From: Apoderus coryli
Taxonomy: Eukaryota > Arthropoda > Insecta > Coleoptera > Attelabidae
Direction: 5' to 3'
Length of the DNA: 64,000 bases
Assembly: GCA_911728435.2 (NCBI GenBank)
Contig: OU452202.1
Span: 25,833,135 to 25,897,134, forward strand
This document shows positions 33,101 to 44,432 of this stretch, in pieces. Under the pieces are notes generated by a model, which worked only from the letters and a program-made list of their open reading frames with translations, did not search any database and was not told the origin of the DNA. The first letter of the stretch is position 1. Each line of letters opens with the position of its first letter. A program made the translations under genes and the position numbers.

Positions 33101-33460
33101 CGACTTTCGCAATACAACTTCAAAACTTAGCGACTTTCGCTTTCAATTTGCGACTTTCGCAACATAACTTCAAAACTTAGCGTCTTTCGCTTTCAATTTG
33201 TGACTTTCGCAATACAACTTCAAAACTTAGCGACTTTCGCTTTCAATTTGCGACTTTCGCAACACAACTTCAAAACTTAGCGTCTTTCGCTTTCAATTTG
33301 CGACTTTCGCAATACAACTTCAAAACTTAGCGTCTTTCGCTTTCAATTTGCGACTTTCGCAATACAACTTCAAAACTTAGCGTCTTTCGCTTTCAATTTG
33401 CGACTTTCGCAATACAACTTCAAAACTTAGCGACTTTCGCTTTTAATTTGCGACTTTCGT
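33101..33460. repeat. 50-bp tandem repeat, about 7 units
   Basis: Units begin CGACTTTCGC at 33101, 33151, 33201, 33251, 33301, 33351, 33401 and 33451 (last partial), an exact 50-bp period. Each unit holds two GCGACTTTCGC-type boxes (GCGA and TCGC around CTT), at offset 0 and offset 30. The units differ by only a few substitutions, so the array is young. Confidence 0.95.
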
Positions 33461-33857
33461 CATGTTGATGTATTCAATATTGTTTATTATATGTGAGATG
33501 AGTTTTTAATTTTATAATTAATGCAGTTTGGGCTTTAACTTACGTTTGGAGCATGTCGAAATAGATGAAAATTAATGTGTATATTAGTCCGATTTCACCA
33601 CCAATTTCACTCGCAATGCCCTATATTTTGTTTAGTTTAGGGTGCGCATCATAAAAGTATTTTGCCAGGTAACTAAAAGTTAACTGTGGAATGACGTCAC
33701 ATTTTATAGTTAACTTTTAAGATTCTATTCCATCTGTCGGTAAGGTGAAAAACTTCTACATAAGGCACCCTGTAGATTGATATAGTTGGGTTGACCTCAA
33801 TAATCACTCAAATGTTCGAAAATATAATCTAGCATCCATCAACAATCACTCTGTATA

Positions 33858-35931
33858 CAAGGTGTTTCTAAAAAAGATGGCCAAATTTTGTGAGCGATTT
33901 ACAAAGATACACGGTGTTAAAGATGACTGTCTGAGGACGATTTTTTTTTAAATATTTTCGAAACGAGTAAAGATGAATTAATCAAATGTAGCATATTTAT
34001 TCACCTAGTTATATGTCGTAAACTAACATGCAATTGAATAAAAAAGGAAGACCATAGGCGGGTAAACGAGGGGTGACCCTTGCCTTAATTATAACCTAAC
34101 TTTTTTTCCTTGTGATTTTTATTAATTTTGTATCAAAAATTTGATAAAATACAGTTTTCTACATAAAAAAGGCATAGGGTAAAGTAAGATATATTCGTGA
34201 TGATTTTCGTTTTTTCGTTGGAGAGTAATGGAAATAGCATGCGTTGTTGCTACAATGGTGAGGGACTAACATCCGATAGTTATTATTGAGATTTATATAT
34301 TTTTTTATGAGGAAACTTAGAAAATTACTCAAAAAAATTTTCAAATGACTGTCCTAGTCAAGTAAAGGTAATTTCGTGACTAGGATATGTAATTTCGTGA
34401 TATGGGGCAGGTTTATTCGTGATACTACAATTAATGCTAAAAATTGGTAGGTAAGATTTTATTAACAGTTACATTGTATCATTAACGCATAACATCTTAT
34501 TCTGAGTCACCACTGATATTTCCAGTGCACATTAAAAGAATTTCTTCGTCAGATGCTTGACATTTTAGGTGATATCGTACCAAACAGTAGTAACATTGTA
34601 TCCACTGTGCTCCATTTTTTTTTCTTACAATCTAATGTGCAATAACCTTAGCTTTAGTTTAGGATTGTAGTCTATTATAAACATAACATTATCTAAAAAT
34701 ATGGAATAATTTTACTGCACACAAAAAAAGATATTTAAGATTGAATAACCCTTGTATTTTTAATGTCTTCAACGCATGAAAAATATTTTAACGAATAAGC
34801 TCCACGGAATAAGCAATTACGGTAAAATTAAGTCAACATTTGTTAATTATTGTGTACAGGAAGATTCCTCATCTAAAATACTATAGATTAATGTAAATTT
34901 CATTATCTCAGCTTTCAATTATTTTCTGTAGATCGCTTCCCAGTTGCAGAACCCGCCAAAAATCACAACGTAATAAGCACCACATGTAAACATCCCTGAT
35001 GGTGTCAATTTTCTTGACATCGCTAATAGTATTGCTGAATAGGTACTGAAAACGTCCCATTTAAAAAACTTGGTTGGCCAGAGTGGCCCTGTACCGTCAT
35101 CTATGACTATTAAGTCGCCTGTTCGACTAGTTGAGAAGCCTACATCCCTTTATTTTCGCCCTCCAAATTTCATTATTTTAAATATACCGAAAGATTCGTG
35201 GCGGGGAGGGACTTGCGGCTAGCACGGTATATCGGAACATATTTGTAATTATTGACCCAAAAACATTTTGTACCTTAACGATTCCATTTTCTTAACACAT
35301 ACAAATTTAATGTGTCAAATGAAATATGAATAATACCAACCTTATCGTTATCAACAATATCTTTGGATATATTTAAGTAAGAATTATTTTTCCAAGTACA
35401 TAATATAAAATAATACGTCTGATAAAATGTAAAATGTGTAATAATTCCAGTTACTATGGACTAAATCATTTTCTAGAATATTAACTAGACCGCATGTCGC
35501 TCTTTTAAAATTCTCTAGACGCGATCTTTAGATAAGATTAGAAATTTTAGAGAGTGTCATATGATTTTCCATACTTGATATTTCTACTAAATCATCTTCA
35601 AACTGATTACTAATTAAATTAAAATTGTAACTAACTACGACTAGGTAAGTTTTACTATGCACTAAACGACCTAAGTAACTTTTTTTTGCTAACAAAAGGT
35701 AAAAAAGTCAATGTCATACAGGTGCAACATAACTTTAGTGATAGCTCATAAGCACGGCACTGGTGAAGCTGTACACACTTTTTTAGCAGTCAAATATGTA
35801 CTGACTTAAATACGTTTCTTCTTTCAAATTTCGTTCGAATTGTGACAGTCGTTTTGGAGAAATTTAAATAAATAAAATCGCTCTGTAAATGTTGTAATTT
35901 AAACGGGGCGAATGTTTTTTGAAACACCCTG
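33858..35931. mobile_element. TA-flanked 2.07-kb element of the GGTGTTTC family
   Basis: The left end CAAGGTGTTTC (33858-33868) and right end GAAACACCCTG (35921-35931) are inverse matches with one mismatch in eleven, each flanked by TA. The left 320 bp is the dispersed family sequence. The 40 bases starting TCCTCATCTAAAATAC (34864) recur inversely at about 38650 in another family copy. No transposase frame exists, so it would be non-autonomous. The rest of the interior (34180-35920) has no gene that could be recognised. Confidence 0.6.
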
Positions 35932-35993
35932 TATAAGCAAATATGTCCCTAAGGCAGCAGCAGCAGTTGAAACTATAATAATTTTAAGCGGCC

Positions 35994-36054
35994 CACAGAC
36001 GGTAGATATTATTGCGCAATATTTTATAATGTACAATAATATAGACCGTCTGTG
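35994..36054. repeat. Short hairpin, 21-bp arms
   Basis: CACAGACGGT..ATATTATTG (35994-36014) pairs with the inverse at 36034-36054, with two mismatches. Several AATATTG/CAATATT palindromes follow to 36170. It could be the subterminal part of a DNA element beginning GCGGCCCACAGACGG. The sequence from here to 36484 holds no gene. Confidence 0.6.
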
Positions 36055-36485
36055 ATTGCACAATATATTGTATCAAGCAAAATTGGTTTGATTTTTATTG
36101 TGCAATACGAAAAATATTGAGTTGTTTGTATGGGCAATATTGCGCTATATTGCAATATTTAGTTTAGTGTTCATGAGAGACTATTTAATGCGTTTTCTTG
36201 TTGACCGGGAGGAAGTAAGCAAGTCGCAAAGCATGTTCAAATTAACTTATTAAATATTGAAAGAATATATTGAATAGTTTAGGGCCTCTTCTCAATAATA
36301 TTGGACAATAAATTGTACAATAATTTTGACCTGTAATACGAATACGGAAGCACCTACTTATTGCATCAGAAAATATGAAAAAAGGTGATTCACGAAAAAG
36401 TTTACTATCGCATAATTCAACGAGATGATGAAATACTTTTACATTTTTAATAGTATTGGCTGTTCGCTTTGGATTATTTGTTATA

Positions 36486-37788
36486 TTGGGTCTGCCAGAT
36501 AACTTTTTTTTTTAAAAAATGCTATAAAAGAAAAACTGCTGAATATTTTCTCAAATTTCTTTTTTTATTTGAAAGTACAATCCTTCCGGTTAATAATGAC
36601 AAATAATTTCATTCACATGGCTGCCTCGGCTGGCCATGCAGTAGCCTACACGATCGGTCCAATTTTTAAGCACATTATCGATTGTGTGCAGCTGTATTTC
36701 ACCAATGGCTTCACGAATATTGTCCTTTAAAGCGTCAATTGTCTCTGGCTTGTCGGCGTAACACTTATCTTTGACGGCACCCCACAAATAATAGTCCAAC
36801 GGTGTCAAATCGCAGCTCCGAGGTGGCCAAACGACATCAGCTCTGCGGCTGATAATGCGATCTTCAAAAACAGGGCGCAAAACATCGAGTGTAGCCTCGG
36901 CTGTGTGGCACGTAGCGCCGTCCTGTTGAAACTAAATGTTGCCAATATCCTCCTCTTCAATTTTTGTGAACAAAAATTCGTTCAACATGGCCCGATAACG
37001 ATCGCCATTGACTGTAACGGCCACTCCTTGCTCATTTTCGAAGAAAAATGGCCCAATTATGCCTCCGGACCAAAATCCGCACCAAACAGTGACTCGTTTT
37101 GGGTGCATCGGCTTTTCAATGTATGCGTGTGGGTTTTTTGTGCCCCAAATGCGACAATTTTGCTTGTTTACATACCCGCCAAGATCAAAATGAGCTTCAT
37201 CTGAAAAGATGATTTTTTTGGCAAAATCGGCATCTTCTGTAAGTCGATCGCAGGCCCACTGAGCGAAGCGAAAACGCATTGGATGGTCAGTTGGCTTCAA
37301 CTCCTGAACCAATTGGACTTTGTATGGCGTCATACCAAGGTCTTTATGCAAAATTCGTCTCACTGATGTCTCTGAAATGTTGAATTGTTGAGACCGACGG
37401 TGAATTGATGTTGATGGCGCTTCACGCACACTTTCTGCCACAGCAGCAATATTCTCGGGTGTACGCACTGTTTTTGGCTTTTCATGCTTTGGTTTCTCGA
37501 TGAGGATGCCAGTTTCTTTCACTTTTTTCACGAGATAACGAACATACGGAGCTGACGGTGCTTTTCTTCTTCCAAAATCCGTACGCAATTTTCGCACACA
37601 TTCTGCAACATTACCATGATTTTCAAAGTAATGTCGCAATATTTCCCAGCGTTGTTCAAGCGTATACACAACCATATTCGTTCAGCGGAAGGATAAAACT
37701 AATTATCTGTCAAATCAGACATGAGCTAAGTGTTACCCTTCACGAAATAAGCACTAGTTGAAAAAAAAACGTTAGATGGCGGACCCGA
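36486..37788 (-). mobile_element. Full-length DD41D (rosa/VS-like) mariner-group element
   Basis: It is flanked by TA at 36484-36485 and 37789-37790. The terminal inverted repeats are TTGGGTCTGCCAGATAAC (36486) and the inverse TCGGGTCCGCCATCTAAC (to 37788), both running into a T-run. The 1303-bp length and the single long transposase frame are typical of a complete element. It lies in opposite orientation to the related copy at 42299-43448. Confidence 0.9.
36590..37675 (-). pseudogene. DD41D transposase with one nonsense codon
   Basis: The frame starts MVVYTLEQRWEILRHYF and runs to GSHVNEIICHY, 361 codons apart from one TAG at 36934-36932, where the sister copy has TGG (Trp just before FQQD). 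N-terminal helix-turn-helix regions include SIHRRSQQFNISETSVRRIL. Catalytic residues are Asp in IFSDEAHFD, Asp in FQQDGATCH, and a third Asp in LTPLDYYLWG, 41 residues after the second. This defines the DD41D group. A single point mutation therefore separates it from an open frame. The call is a recently inactivated cut-and-paste transposase. Confidence 0.9.
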
Positions 37789-37790
37789 TA

Positions 37791-38391
37791 GTTGTGTTTG
37801 TTTAAACTAAAATGGACCGATTATCATTATTAATAAGGTTTCACCAAATAGTTGGGATTATAAGTAATATTAATGGGGAAATGAGGATTTTAAATGATAA
37901 CTTAAATTTTTATTTTGGGGCAATTCTTGATATATAGAGGAAAAGGATTAATATAGCTCCAATTATAATTAAGAAAACCATGTACGAGAACCATCTTGTT
38001 ATTCCAATAATTATTGTTATTAATTGGATTGCTAATGAAACTTAATTTTTTGTCAGTTGACTTCCTGGACGCCCTGTATCCATACTAACGTTCTGTATAA
38101 TCAGCCGGGTATAATAGTCCTTTATAATAATGCAAGTAAAAGGTATAAAAGCATATAAAACGGACATGAAAACATTTAAAGTTTGATGTGCTTGTTTTTA
38201 AGATAACGAGATATCAAAGCGAGCAAGTGAAGCTAGTTAAAGGGAACTGATGTAAGGCATACAAAGAAGGGAGAGAAGCGAACAAGCTTCCACATGAACA
38301 ATCACCACTTTTTCTTTTAGTTATTTTGAATTGGGGTAAGTGACCTTTTGCTCTAAAAAGGATTCTGTATAGGTAGTAGTAACATATTATA
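37791..38391. other. Non-coding stretch
   Basis: Nothing coding was recognised. An inverse CAGGG end lies near 38071. Confidence 0.35.
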
Positions 38392-38690
38392 CAAGGTGTT
38401 TCTAAAATTGAGGACATCTAATCATGAAAAAAACCTAAATTGTAATTTTTTGAAGCGTCCTTATTTAGAAAGATGCAGGGTGTTAAAGATGACTGCCTGA
38501 GGACGATTTTTTTATAAATATTTTCGAAACGAGTAAGAAATGTAGCATATTTATTCACCTAATTAAATGTCGTAAACTGACATGAAATTGAATAAAAAAC
38601 GATGACCATAGGCGGGTAAACGGGGGAACCTTTGCCTAATGAAATGCCTAATGAAATTTACATTAATCTATAGTATTTTAGATGAGGAAT
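38392..38690 (+). repeat. Dispersed GGTGTTTC-family repeat, rearranged copy
   Basis: It begins CAAGGTGTTTCTAAAATTG and shares the family core to GCGGGTAAACGGG. It then jumps to AATGAAATTTACATTAATC, which in the copy at 33858 lies about 1 kb further in and in the other orientation. So this copy is deleted and inverted inside. Confidence 0.75.
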
Positions 38691-39689
38691 GGAAGCATTT
38701 CCAATAAGAATTAAGGCTTCAAATTAATTGATTCCGTGATTTCGAAAGTCCAAAATTTGGAATTTTAAAGTAAGATAGCCATTTTACTGACTTAAGATTT
38801 ATCTCTTCATCGCTTGAAGTCGCAGAAACTGTACCTATGCTAGATACTTTGCCGTTAACGTAGCAAAGCTGATTGCACCCGTCAAATGAGGAGAAAAACC
38901 TACATGTCCATGACTAGTAGGTACAGTTTTTCATCACGACAATAAAATAATGCCAATTCCGAGGCATCGCGTAAGAAGTGCGGAAAATCAAACTTTGAGT
39001 ACTTTGTTTTGGAAGCCTCAAATCAATTTTCATCTGCAAAGAGGCATTTAAGTCTTCATGCCATATCGCACGGGCAAGTTTAGCATCTGAACACCCAAGG
39101 GATCTTAAAGGCAGTCATAATAATAGAGCACTTTCCGGCCCGGAAGTTTCACATTATTGCTCCAAAACCATTAATTATTTAGATGTATTTTTGGATGTGA
39201 AGAAAAAGTATAGCCTTTTTGTTGCACAATATATAGAGTTGACCAACTTAGTTAAATACGAATTCTATGTGAAATATTTTATCGAAAACTTCGCCGACAC
39301 CAAGCAGATCTTGCCTTATATGGAAATTCTGGATTATGGAAAACTATACAGGGATGCTGAAAATGAAATGAAAGTTTCTTTTTATATTTAACTCCATTCG
39401 CCCTTTTTATCTAATATATCATTGGTAGTCCAACATTTTAATTTCTTACAAAATGCATTGCAAACCGCGAGTGTCAAGTAGTTTCAAAGTTAGCAGGTGT
39501 CCTACTAAACGAAGCGTATGCCCCAGCCATAGACCAACACCAGTCGAGAGGGCACTAGTAGCACTACCTAGCGGGGCTACCTCTCTCCCGCAGTCCTATT
39601 GTTAGGCTAGGTTTGCCAATATACCTACTACCAACCTTCAATCATAAGTCAGATGCTTGGGGCTAATCAAACGACTAGTAACGAGACAG
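38691..39689. other. Non-coding stretch
   Basis: A 66-codon frame at 39191-39391 (YIELTNLVKYEFYVKYF) may be a scrap of an unrecognised element. It is not assigned. Confidence 0.35.
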
Positions 39690-41600
39690 ACAGCCATTTG
39701 CGCTATTGCGAGGACTGTCTGAACAGTTTCCACAAATCGAAGGTATGAAAGACATGGTTCGCTCTTATCGTAACTCGTATAGATCTCATATTAAAAGGCA
39801 AAAAAAATGCGAACGATACGTATATTGCAGATGGTTCTAATATTGCCAGGGCTACATGGGATATTATCAACAATAAAAGGAATAGTTCTGCTACCCAACA
39901 ATCATTAACAAATCTTACTGCTGATGATTTCAATACATATTTTACCAGTATTGCGGAAACTTTAACCCATGACTTATCCTCAAACATCAGTCCACTGGAT
40001 TTGTTGTCTATTGACATTCCTGGCAATTTTGAGTTTAATGAAATATCTTTTATTGAGATGAGAGATATAATAAACTCTTTTAAAAATAAAAGCTCGAAAG
40101 ACATTTTTGATTTGAATATCGTAATCATTAAATATATTAAAATTATACCATTGACAATATTGATTAATTTGGAGATCTCATCCGGTATGTTTCCGAGTTG
40201 CCTGAAATTTAGCAAAATTATACCGCTATTCAAAAAAGGACCTCCAGATGAATTGAACAACTATCGCCCTATTTCTATAGTGCCTGTTCTAGGCAAAATT
40301 TTTGAAAAGATACTCTTTAAACAATTAGCCAACTATTTTGAAAGAAATAATTTATTTTCTCCGAAACAATTTGGATTTAGACCGAAACTTAACACCCTTT
40401 CAGCGATAGAAAATTTTAAAAATAGCGTTATAACCGCTTTTGAGAGTAGAAGGCTTGTGGGGGCTTCTTTTCTTGATTTAACAAAGGCGTTTGATTGCGT
40501 CTCACACAATATCTTGTTGGGTAAACTGGAGCGATACGCTATGAGTGCGAATTCGATTCGTTTGCTGAGTTCCTATCTCACTGGTAGGAATGTTGTAACG
40601 ATGTTTGAGTCAAAGTCTTCTCAGCCCTTGTTGAGCTCTTGTGGAGTCCCACAGGGCTCGGTGCTCGGACCTCTATTGTTTTTGATTTTCATTAATGATT
40701 TACCGCTACATGTGCCATGCTCTGACCTGACATTGTTTGCAGACGATTCAACTGTTGTCGATGTTGAACTGTCGAGTGATGTTCTGGCCTCAAGTATGAT
40801 TAATTCACAGTCGGCTGCTGACTGGTTTGCAGCTAACAAACTCTGTATGAATGATGTTGCTGTTTCTGATAGTCTGGTAAAGTTTTTGGGTGTCACTTTG
40901 GACCAAAAGCTAACCTGGGCGGGTCATGTCGAGGTTACCATTGCCAGGTTAAGGTTGTGTTCATGTTGCGAAGCTTGAAGGGTGAAGTCTCTTTTGATGT
41001 TTTGAAATCAGCATATTATGGCCTTTATCACAGTGTGGCTTCATATGCTTCGTCAATTTGGGGACACTCTTATCATGCTAGTCGGGTATTCGCAATCCAA
41101 AGACGAGTGGTTCGAATAATGACAGATTTAGAGTTTAGAGAGGATGTCAGACCTAAATTTAAAGAATGTAAAATAATTACACTCCCGTGTCTCTATATCT
41201 ACAATTTAATTATGTATGTGAAAAATAATTAAAATCTGTACATAAGGCATGATGAAGTTCACAACCACAATACCAGGAACAAAAATTACATTCTTCCTGA
41301 ATATATGAGGTTGGGTAGAAGCAGAAATTCTGTAAATTATTATGGTCCGACATGCTATAATCATTTGCCAGATAGTTTGAAAACACTGAGCCTTGCAATG
41401 TTCAAAAATAGATTAAAGAACTACTTAATTGACCAGGCTTTTTACTCCATTGATGAATTCCTCAGCACTGACTTTCTGTTTCTGTTTTGATTAAGTTATA
41501 TACATTTCTATGTTTTTATGTTGTGTTATGTAATATTTTAGTATTTAATATGACTTGTGTAAACCTTTTTTGGTAATGACAATAAATAAATAAATACAAA
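39690..41600 (+). mobile_element. CR1-like LINE, 5' truncated, RT largely preserved
   Basis: The endonuclease is missing. The linker (YRNSYRSHIKRQKK, about 39755) is followed, after a frameshift, by the frame to 40978. Motifs in order are IIPLFKKG, NNYRPISIVPVLGKIFEKI, QFGFRPKLNT, ASFLDLTKAFDCVSH (motif A), GVPQGSVLGPLLFLIF (B) and LTLFADDSTVV (C). In-frame loss of about 20 residues follows ANKLCMN, and a frameshift lies near 40955. The C-terminal frames (40957-41232, 41305-41490) read LPCLYIYNLIMYVKNN and YNHLPDSLKTLSL. A 3' AATAAATAAATAAATAC tail ends at 41597. Confidence 0.9.
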
Positions 41601-42298
41601 AAAAGACAACCACAGTGTGTAAACTTTCAAGTGCATTTTATATATTTTTGGATTTGCGCTCTCGAAATGCATTACAATATTTAATTTCCATTAACTTAAA
41701 AATACATAAACAGATTATTTAATCAATTCACAAATCATTTTTTGTTGCCATTTTGTCGAATAATAATTAACAGGCGATACACTAAGATCTTTATATTATG
41801 GGTCTTTTCCATTTTAAAACCAGTTTGCATCAAACGCACATAAGTCTTCCATATATTACTTTAGCTACGGTAAATTATACCATCACGTATAGACCATTGA
41901 AGCTGATAATCAATTTTAATTATACACATATCGAAAAAATATTGGGGAAGAATACATTAATTCTTGTCAGGCGTGTCGAAATAATAATTATTGAGGGTTG
42001 TATTATATTTTGGCTGTGCGTATTGACTTGGAACAGGTACAAATGTTGTCAGGTAAAATATGCTTTTGTAGGTTTTATTTGTCGAGGTAAAATTTGGGGT
42101 GGAGCAACACGAATCTGGTGAAAAGAGAACCATTTGTTATACGATAGTTAAAGGGCGGAAGGGACGAAGATATTATTATGAACAACAGGTTCTTTACAAA
42201 TATCATGATGCAATCGTTACAGGACTTGCAAAACGGTATAGGCAGATAATATAAACTCCCACCACTTTCTATTGTCCTGTGCGAGGCAGGTTGTAGCC
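41601..42298. other. Non-coding stretch
   Basis: No motif was recognised. A 107-codon frame (41798-42121) shows no homology by eye. Confidence 0.35.
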
Positions 42299-43448
42299 AC
42301 ATTACTTTGAAAATCATGGTAATGTTGCAGAATGTGTGCGAAAATTGCGTACGGATTTTGGAAGAAGAGAAGCACCGTCAGCTCCGTATGTTCGTTATCT
42401 CGTGAAAAAAGAGAAAGAAACTGGCATCCTCATCGATAAACCAAAGCGTGAAAAGCCAAAAACAGGGCGTACACCCGAGAATATTGCTGCTGTGGCAGAA
42501 AGTGTGCGTGAAGCACCATCAACATCAATTCACCGTCGGTCTCAACAATTGAACATTTTGGAGACATCATTGAGACGAATTTTGCATAAAGACCTTGGTA
42601 TGACGCCATACAAAGTCCAATTGGTTCAGGAGTTGAAGCCAACTGACCATCCAATGCGTTTTCGCTGCGCTCAGTGGGCCTGCGATCGACTTACAGAAGA
42701 TGCCGATTTTGCCAAAAAAATCATCTTTTCAGATGAAGCTCATTTTGATCTTGGCGGGTATGTAAACAAGCAAAATTGTCGCATTTGGGGCACAGAAAAC
42801 CCGCACGCATACATTGAAAAGCCGATGCACCCAAAACGAGTCACTGTTTGGTGCGGATATTGGTCCGGAGGCATAATTGGGCCATTTTTCTTCGAAAATG
42901 AGCAAGGAGTGACTGTTACAGTCAATGGCGATCGTTATTGGGCCATGTTGAACGAATTTTTGTTCACAAAAATTGAAGAGGAGGATATTGGCAACATTTG
43001 GTTTCAACAGGACGGCGCTACGTGCCACACAGCCGAAGCTACACTCGATGGTTTGCGCCCTGTTTTTGAAGATCGCATTAGCAGCCGCAGAACTGATGTC
43101 GTTTGGCCACCTCGGAGCTGCGATTTGACACCGTTGGACTATTATTTGTGGGGTGCCGTCAAAGATAAGTGTTACGCCGACAAGCCAGAGACAATTGACG
43201 CTTTAAAGGACAATATTCGTGAAGCCATTGGTGAAATACAGCTGCACACAATCGATTATGTGCTTAAAAATTGGACCGATCGTGTAGACTACTGCATGAC
43301 CAGCCGAGGCAGCCATTTGAATGAAATTATTTGTCATTATTAACCGGAAGGATTGTACTTTCAAATAAAAAAAGAAATTTGACAAAATATTCAGCAGTTT
43401 TTCTTTTATAGCATTTTCAAAAAAAAAAAAGTTATCTGGTAGACCCAA
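42299..43448 (+). mobile_element. DD41D element, 5' end lost
   Basis: It is homologous to the full element at 36486-37788 from ACATTAC (42299) to the right terminal repeat GTTATCTGGTAGACCCAA (to 43448, then TA). About 150 bp of the left end, including the left repeat and the first 15-20 codons, is replaced by unrelated sequence. It therefore cannot be mobile by itself. Confidence 0.88.
42336..43343 (+). CDS. Open DD41D transposase frame, N-terminally truncated
   Basis: There are 335 codons without a stop. It starts at an internal Met (MRKLRTDFGRREAPS), because homology breaks off about 37 bases upstream. All three catalytic Asp are kept: IFSDEAHFD, FQQDGATCH and LTPLDYYLWG, with 41 residues between the last two. 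It differs from the other copy at roughly twenty residues and keeps Trp where that copy has a stop. The first helix-turn-helix is incomplete. There is no evidence of expression or domestication; it is likely an old but still open transposon frame. Confidence 0.85.
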   Translation: MRKLRTDFGRREAPSAPYVRYLVKKEKETGILIDKPKREKPKTGRTPENIAAVAESVREAPSTSIHRRSQQLNILETSLRRILHKDLGMTPYKVQLVQELKPTDHPMRFRCAQWACDRLTEDADFAKKIIFSDEAHFDLGGYVNKQNCRIWGTENPHAYIEKPMHPKRVTVWCGYWSGGIIGPFFFENEQGVTVTVNGDRYWAMLNEFLFTKIEEEDIGNIWFQQDGATCHTAEATLDGLRPVFEDRISSRRTDVVWPPRSCDLTPLDYYLWGAVKDKCYADKPETIDALKDNIREAIGEIQLHTIDYVLKNWTDRVDYCMTSRGSHLNEIICHY

Positions 43449-43553
43449 TACACCACATGTGTATTTTAATGCATTTCTTTATTAGATATCCACATATATA
43501 CTAGTATCTTTGAAAAAATTTTTGTAAAATATCATTACTATGGTAATCAGTAT

Positions 43554-43925
43554 CTATGACGGGCTCAGTTTCAGTAGTACAGAAGAGTTGTGAGGGTGGA
43601 CTGTGACATGTGTAGACTGAATATCTTGTAATTTAAGTAATAGTTGGTCAGCATCACCCTCACAATTTTCTGAACGCGAATGAATTAATTTAACGCATAA
43701 AAGTTTTTAAACGAGCGTTGAAACTGCAAAGCTATTGGGTTTACGCAGTTACCATTTTGCTGTCGAATTGATCCGAAAAAATTTTCTAAGACATCTTGGT
43801 TTAATCTGCGTGTAAAAATAAATGACATATGTTGTTTGATACTGTACTCCCACATTACATTATACAGGGTCGTCCACGACGAAGCAGAGGTCGTTTCTAC
43901 TGATGTAATTTGTGAAAACATTCTT
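43554..43925 (-). pseudogene. P-element-like transposase C-terminal remnant
   Basis: The frame from 43921 reads FIFTRRLNQDVLENFFGSIR, then QQNGNCVNP. This matches the stretch near the last acidic catalytic residue in P-element/THAP9-type transposases. A frameshift follows, then SENCEGDADQLLLKLQDI and HNSSVLLKLSPS with a stop at 43556-43554. Only about 125 codons survive, and no THAP domain or ends were seen. Confidence 0.78.
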
Positions 43926-43939
43926 CGACACTTAAAGTC

Positions 43940-44432
43940 AATCTAATCTATCCTTTTAAAATATTCTGACATTTGTGCCACTTCCAGTTTTCCACGGAAA
44001 AATGCATTTTTTGTAGCATTTATCGTTGAAGAACGTAATAAATAAAACCTAAACCGGAAGTCCTTGAACCAAAAACGTGAAAGATGGTGCCAAAAAATCT
44101 TTTACAGTGTAAGTTCACCATCATAACATTTGTTTTTCATTTCAATACAAGTCAAGGATAACACATTATAGTAAACGCCTACACATTGGATAATAAATTT
44201 TAAAGTTTACACGCAGTTTTTATTGCCACTTGTGTAATTAAATTAAAAAGTTATTTGTTTTTCATTCTGTTTAATAGAAAAAGCAAATATTTATTCTAAA
44301 TGCTGTAAAAACCTCTGATTAAACGACCATCAGTACGGGCAGTATTCTTAATTAGACTGTAGTTGAAACTGCTTCTTCGGCATCTATTTCTTCTTCCTTT
44401 TTTAGCTCTCCATATATCATACATGTAATAAA
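43940..44432. other. Non-coding gap
   Basis: Nothing was recognised. Confidence 0.35.

Noticed and set aside
33101..33460. Regular 50-bp repeat resembling a CRISPR array
   Set aside because: Units are contiguous without variable spacers, and the window is clearly eukaryotic. It is a tandem repeat.
39191..39391. 66-codon frame ending DAENEMKVSFYI
   Set aside because: It looks protein-like but too short, and no family could be named.
41798..42317. Overlapping frames on both strands before the second DD41D copy
   Set aside because: No recognisable motif. They were considered as the missing left part of the transposon but share no similarity with the complete copy.
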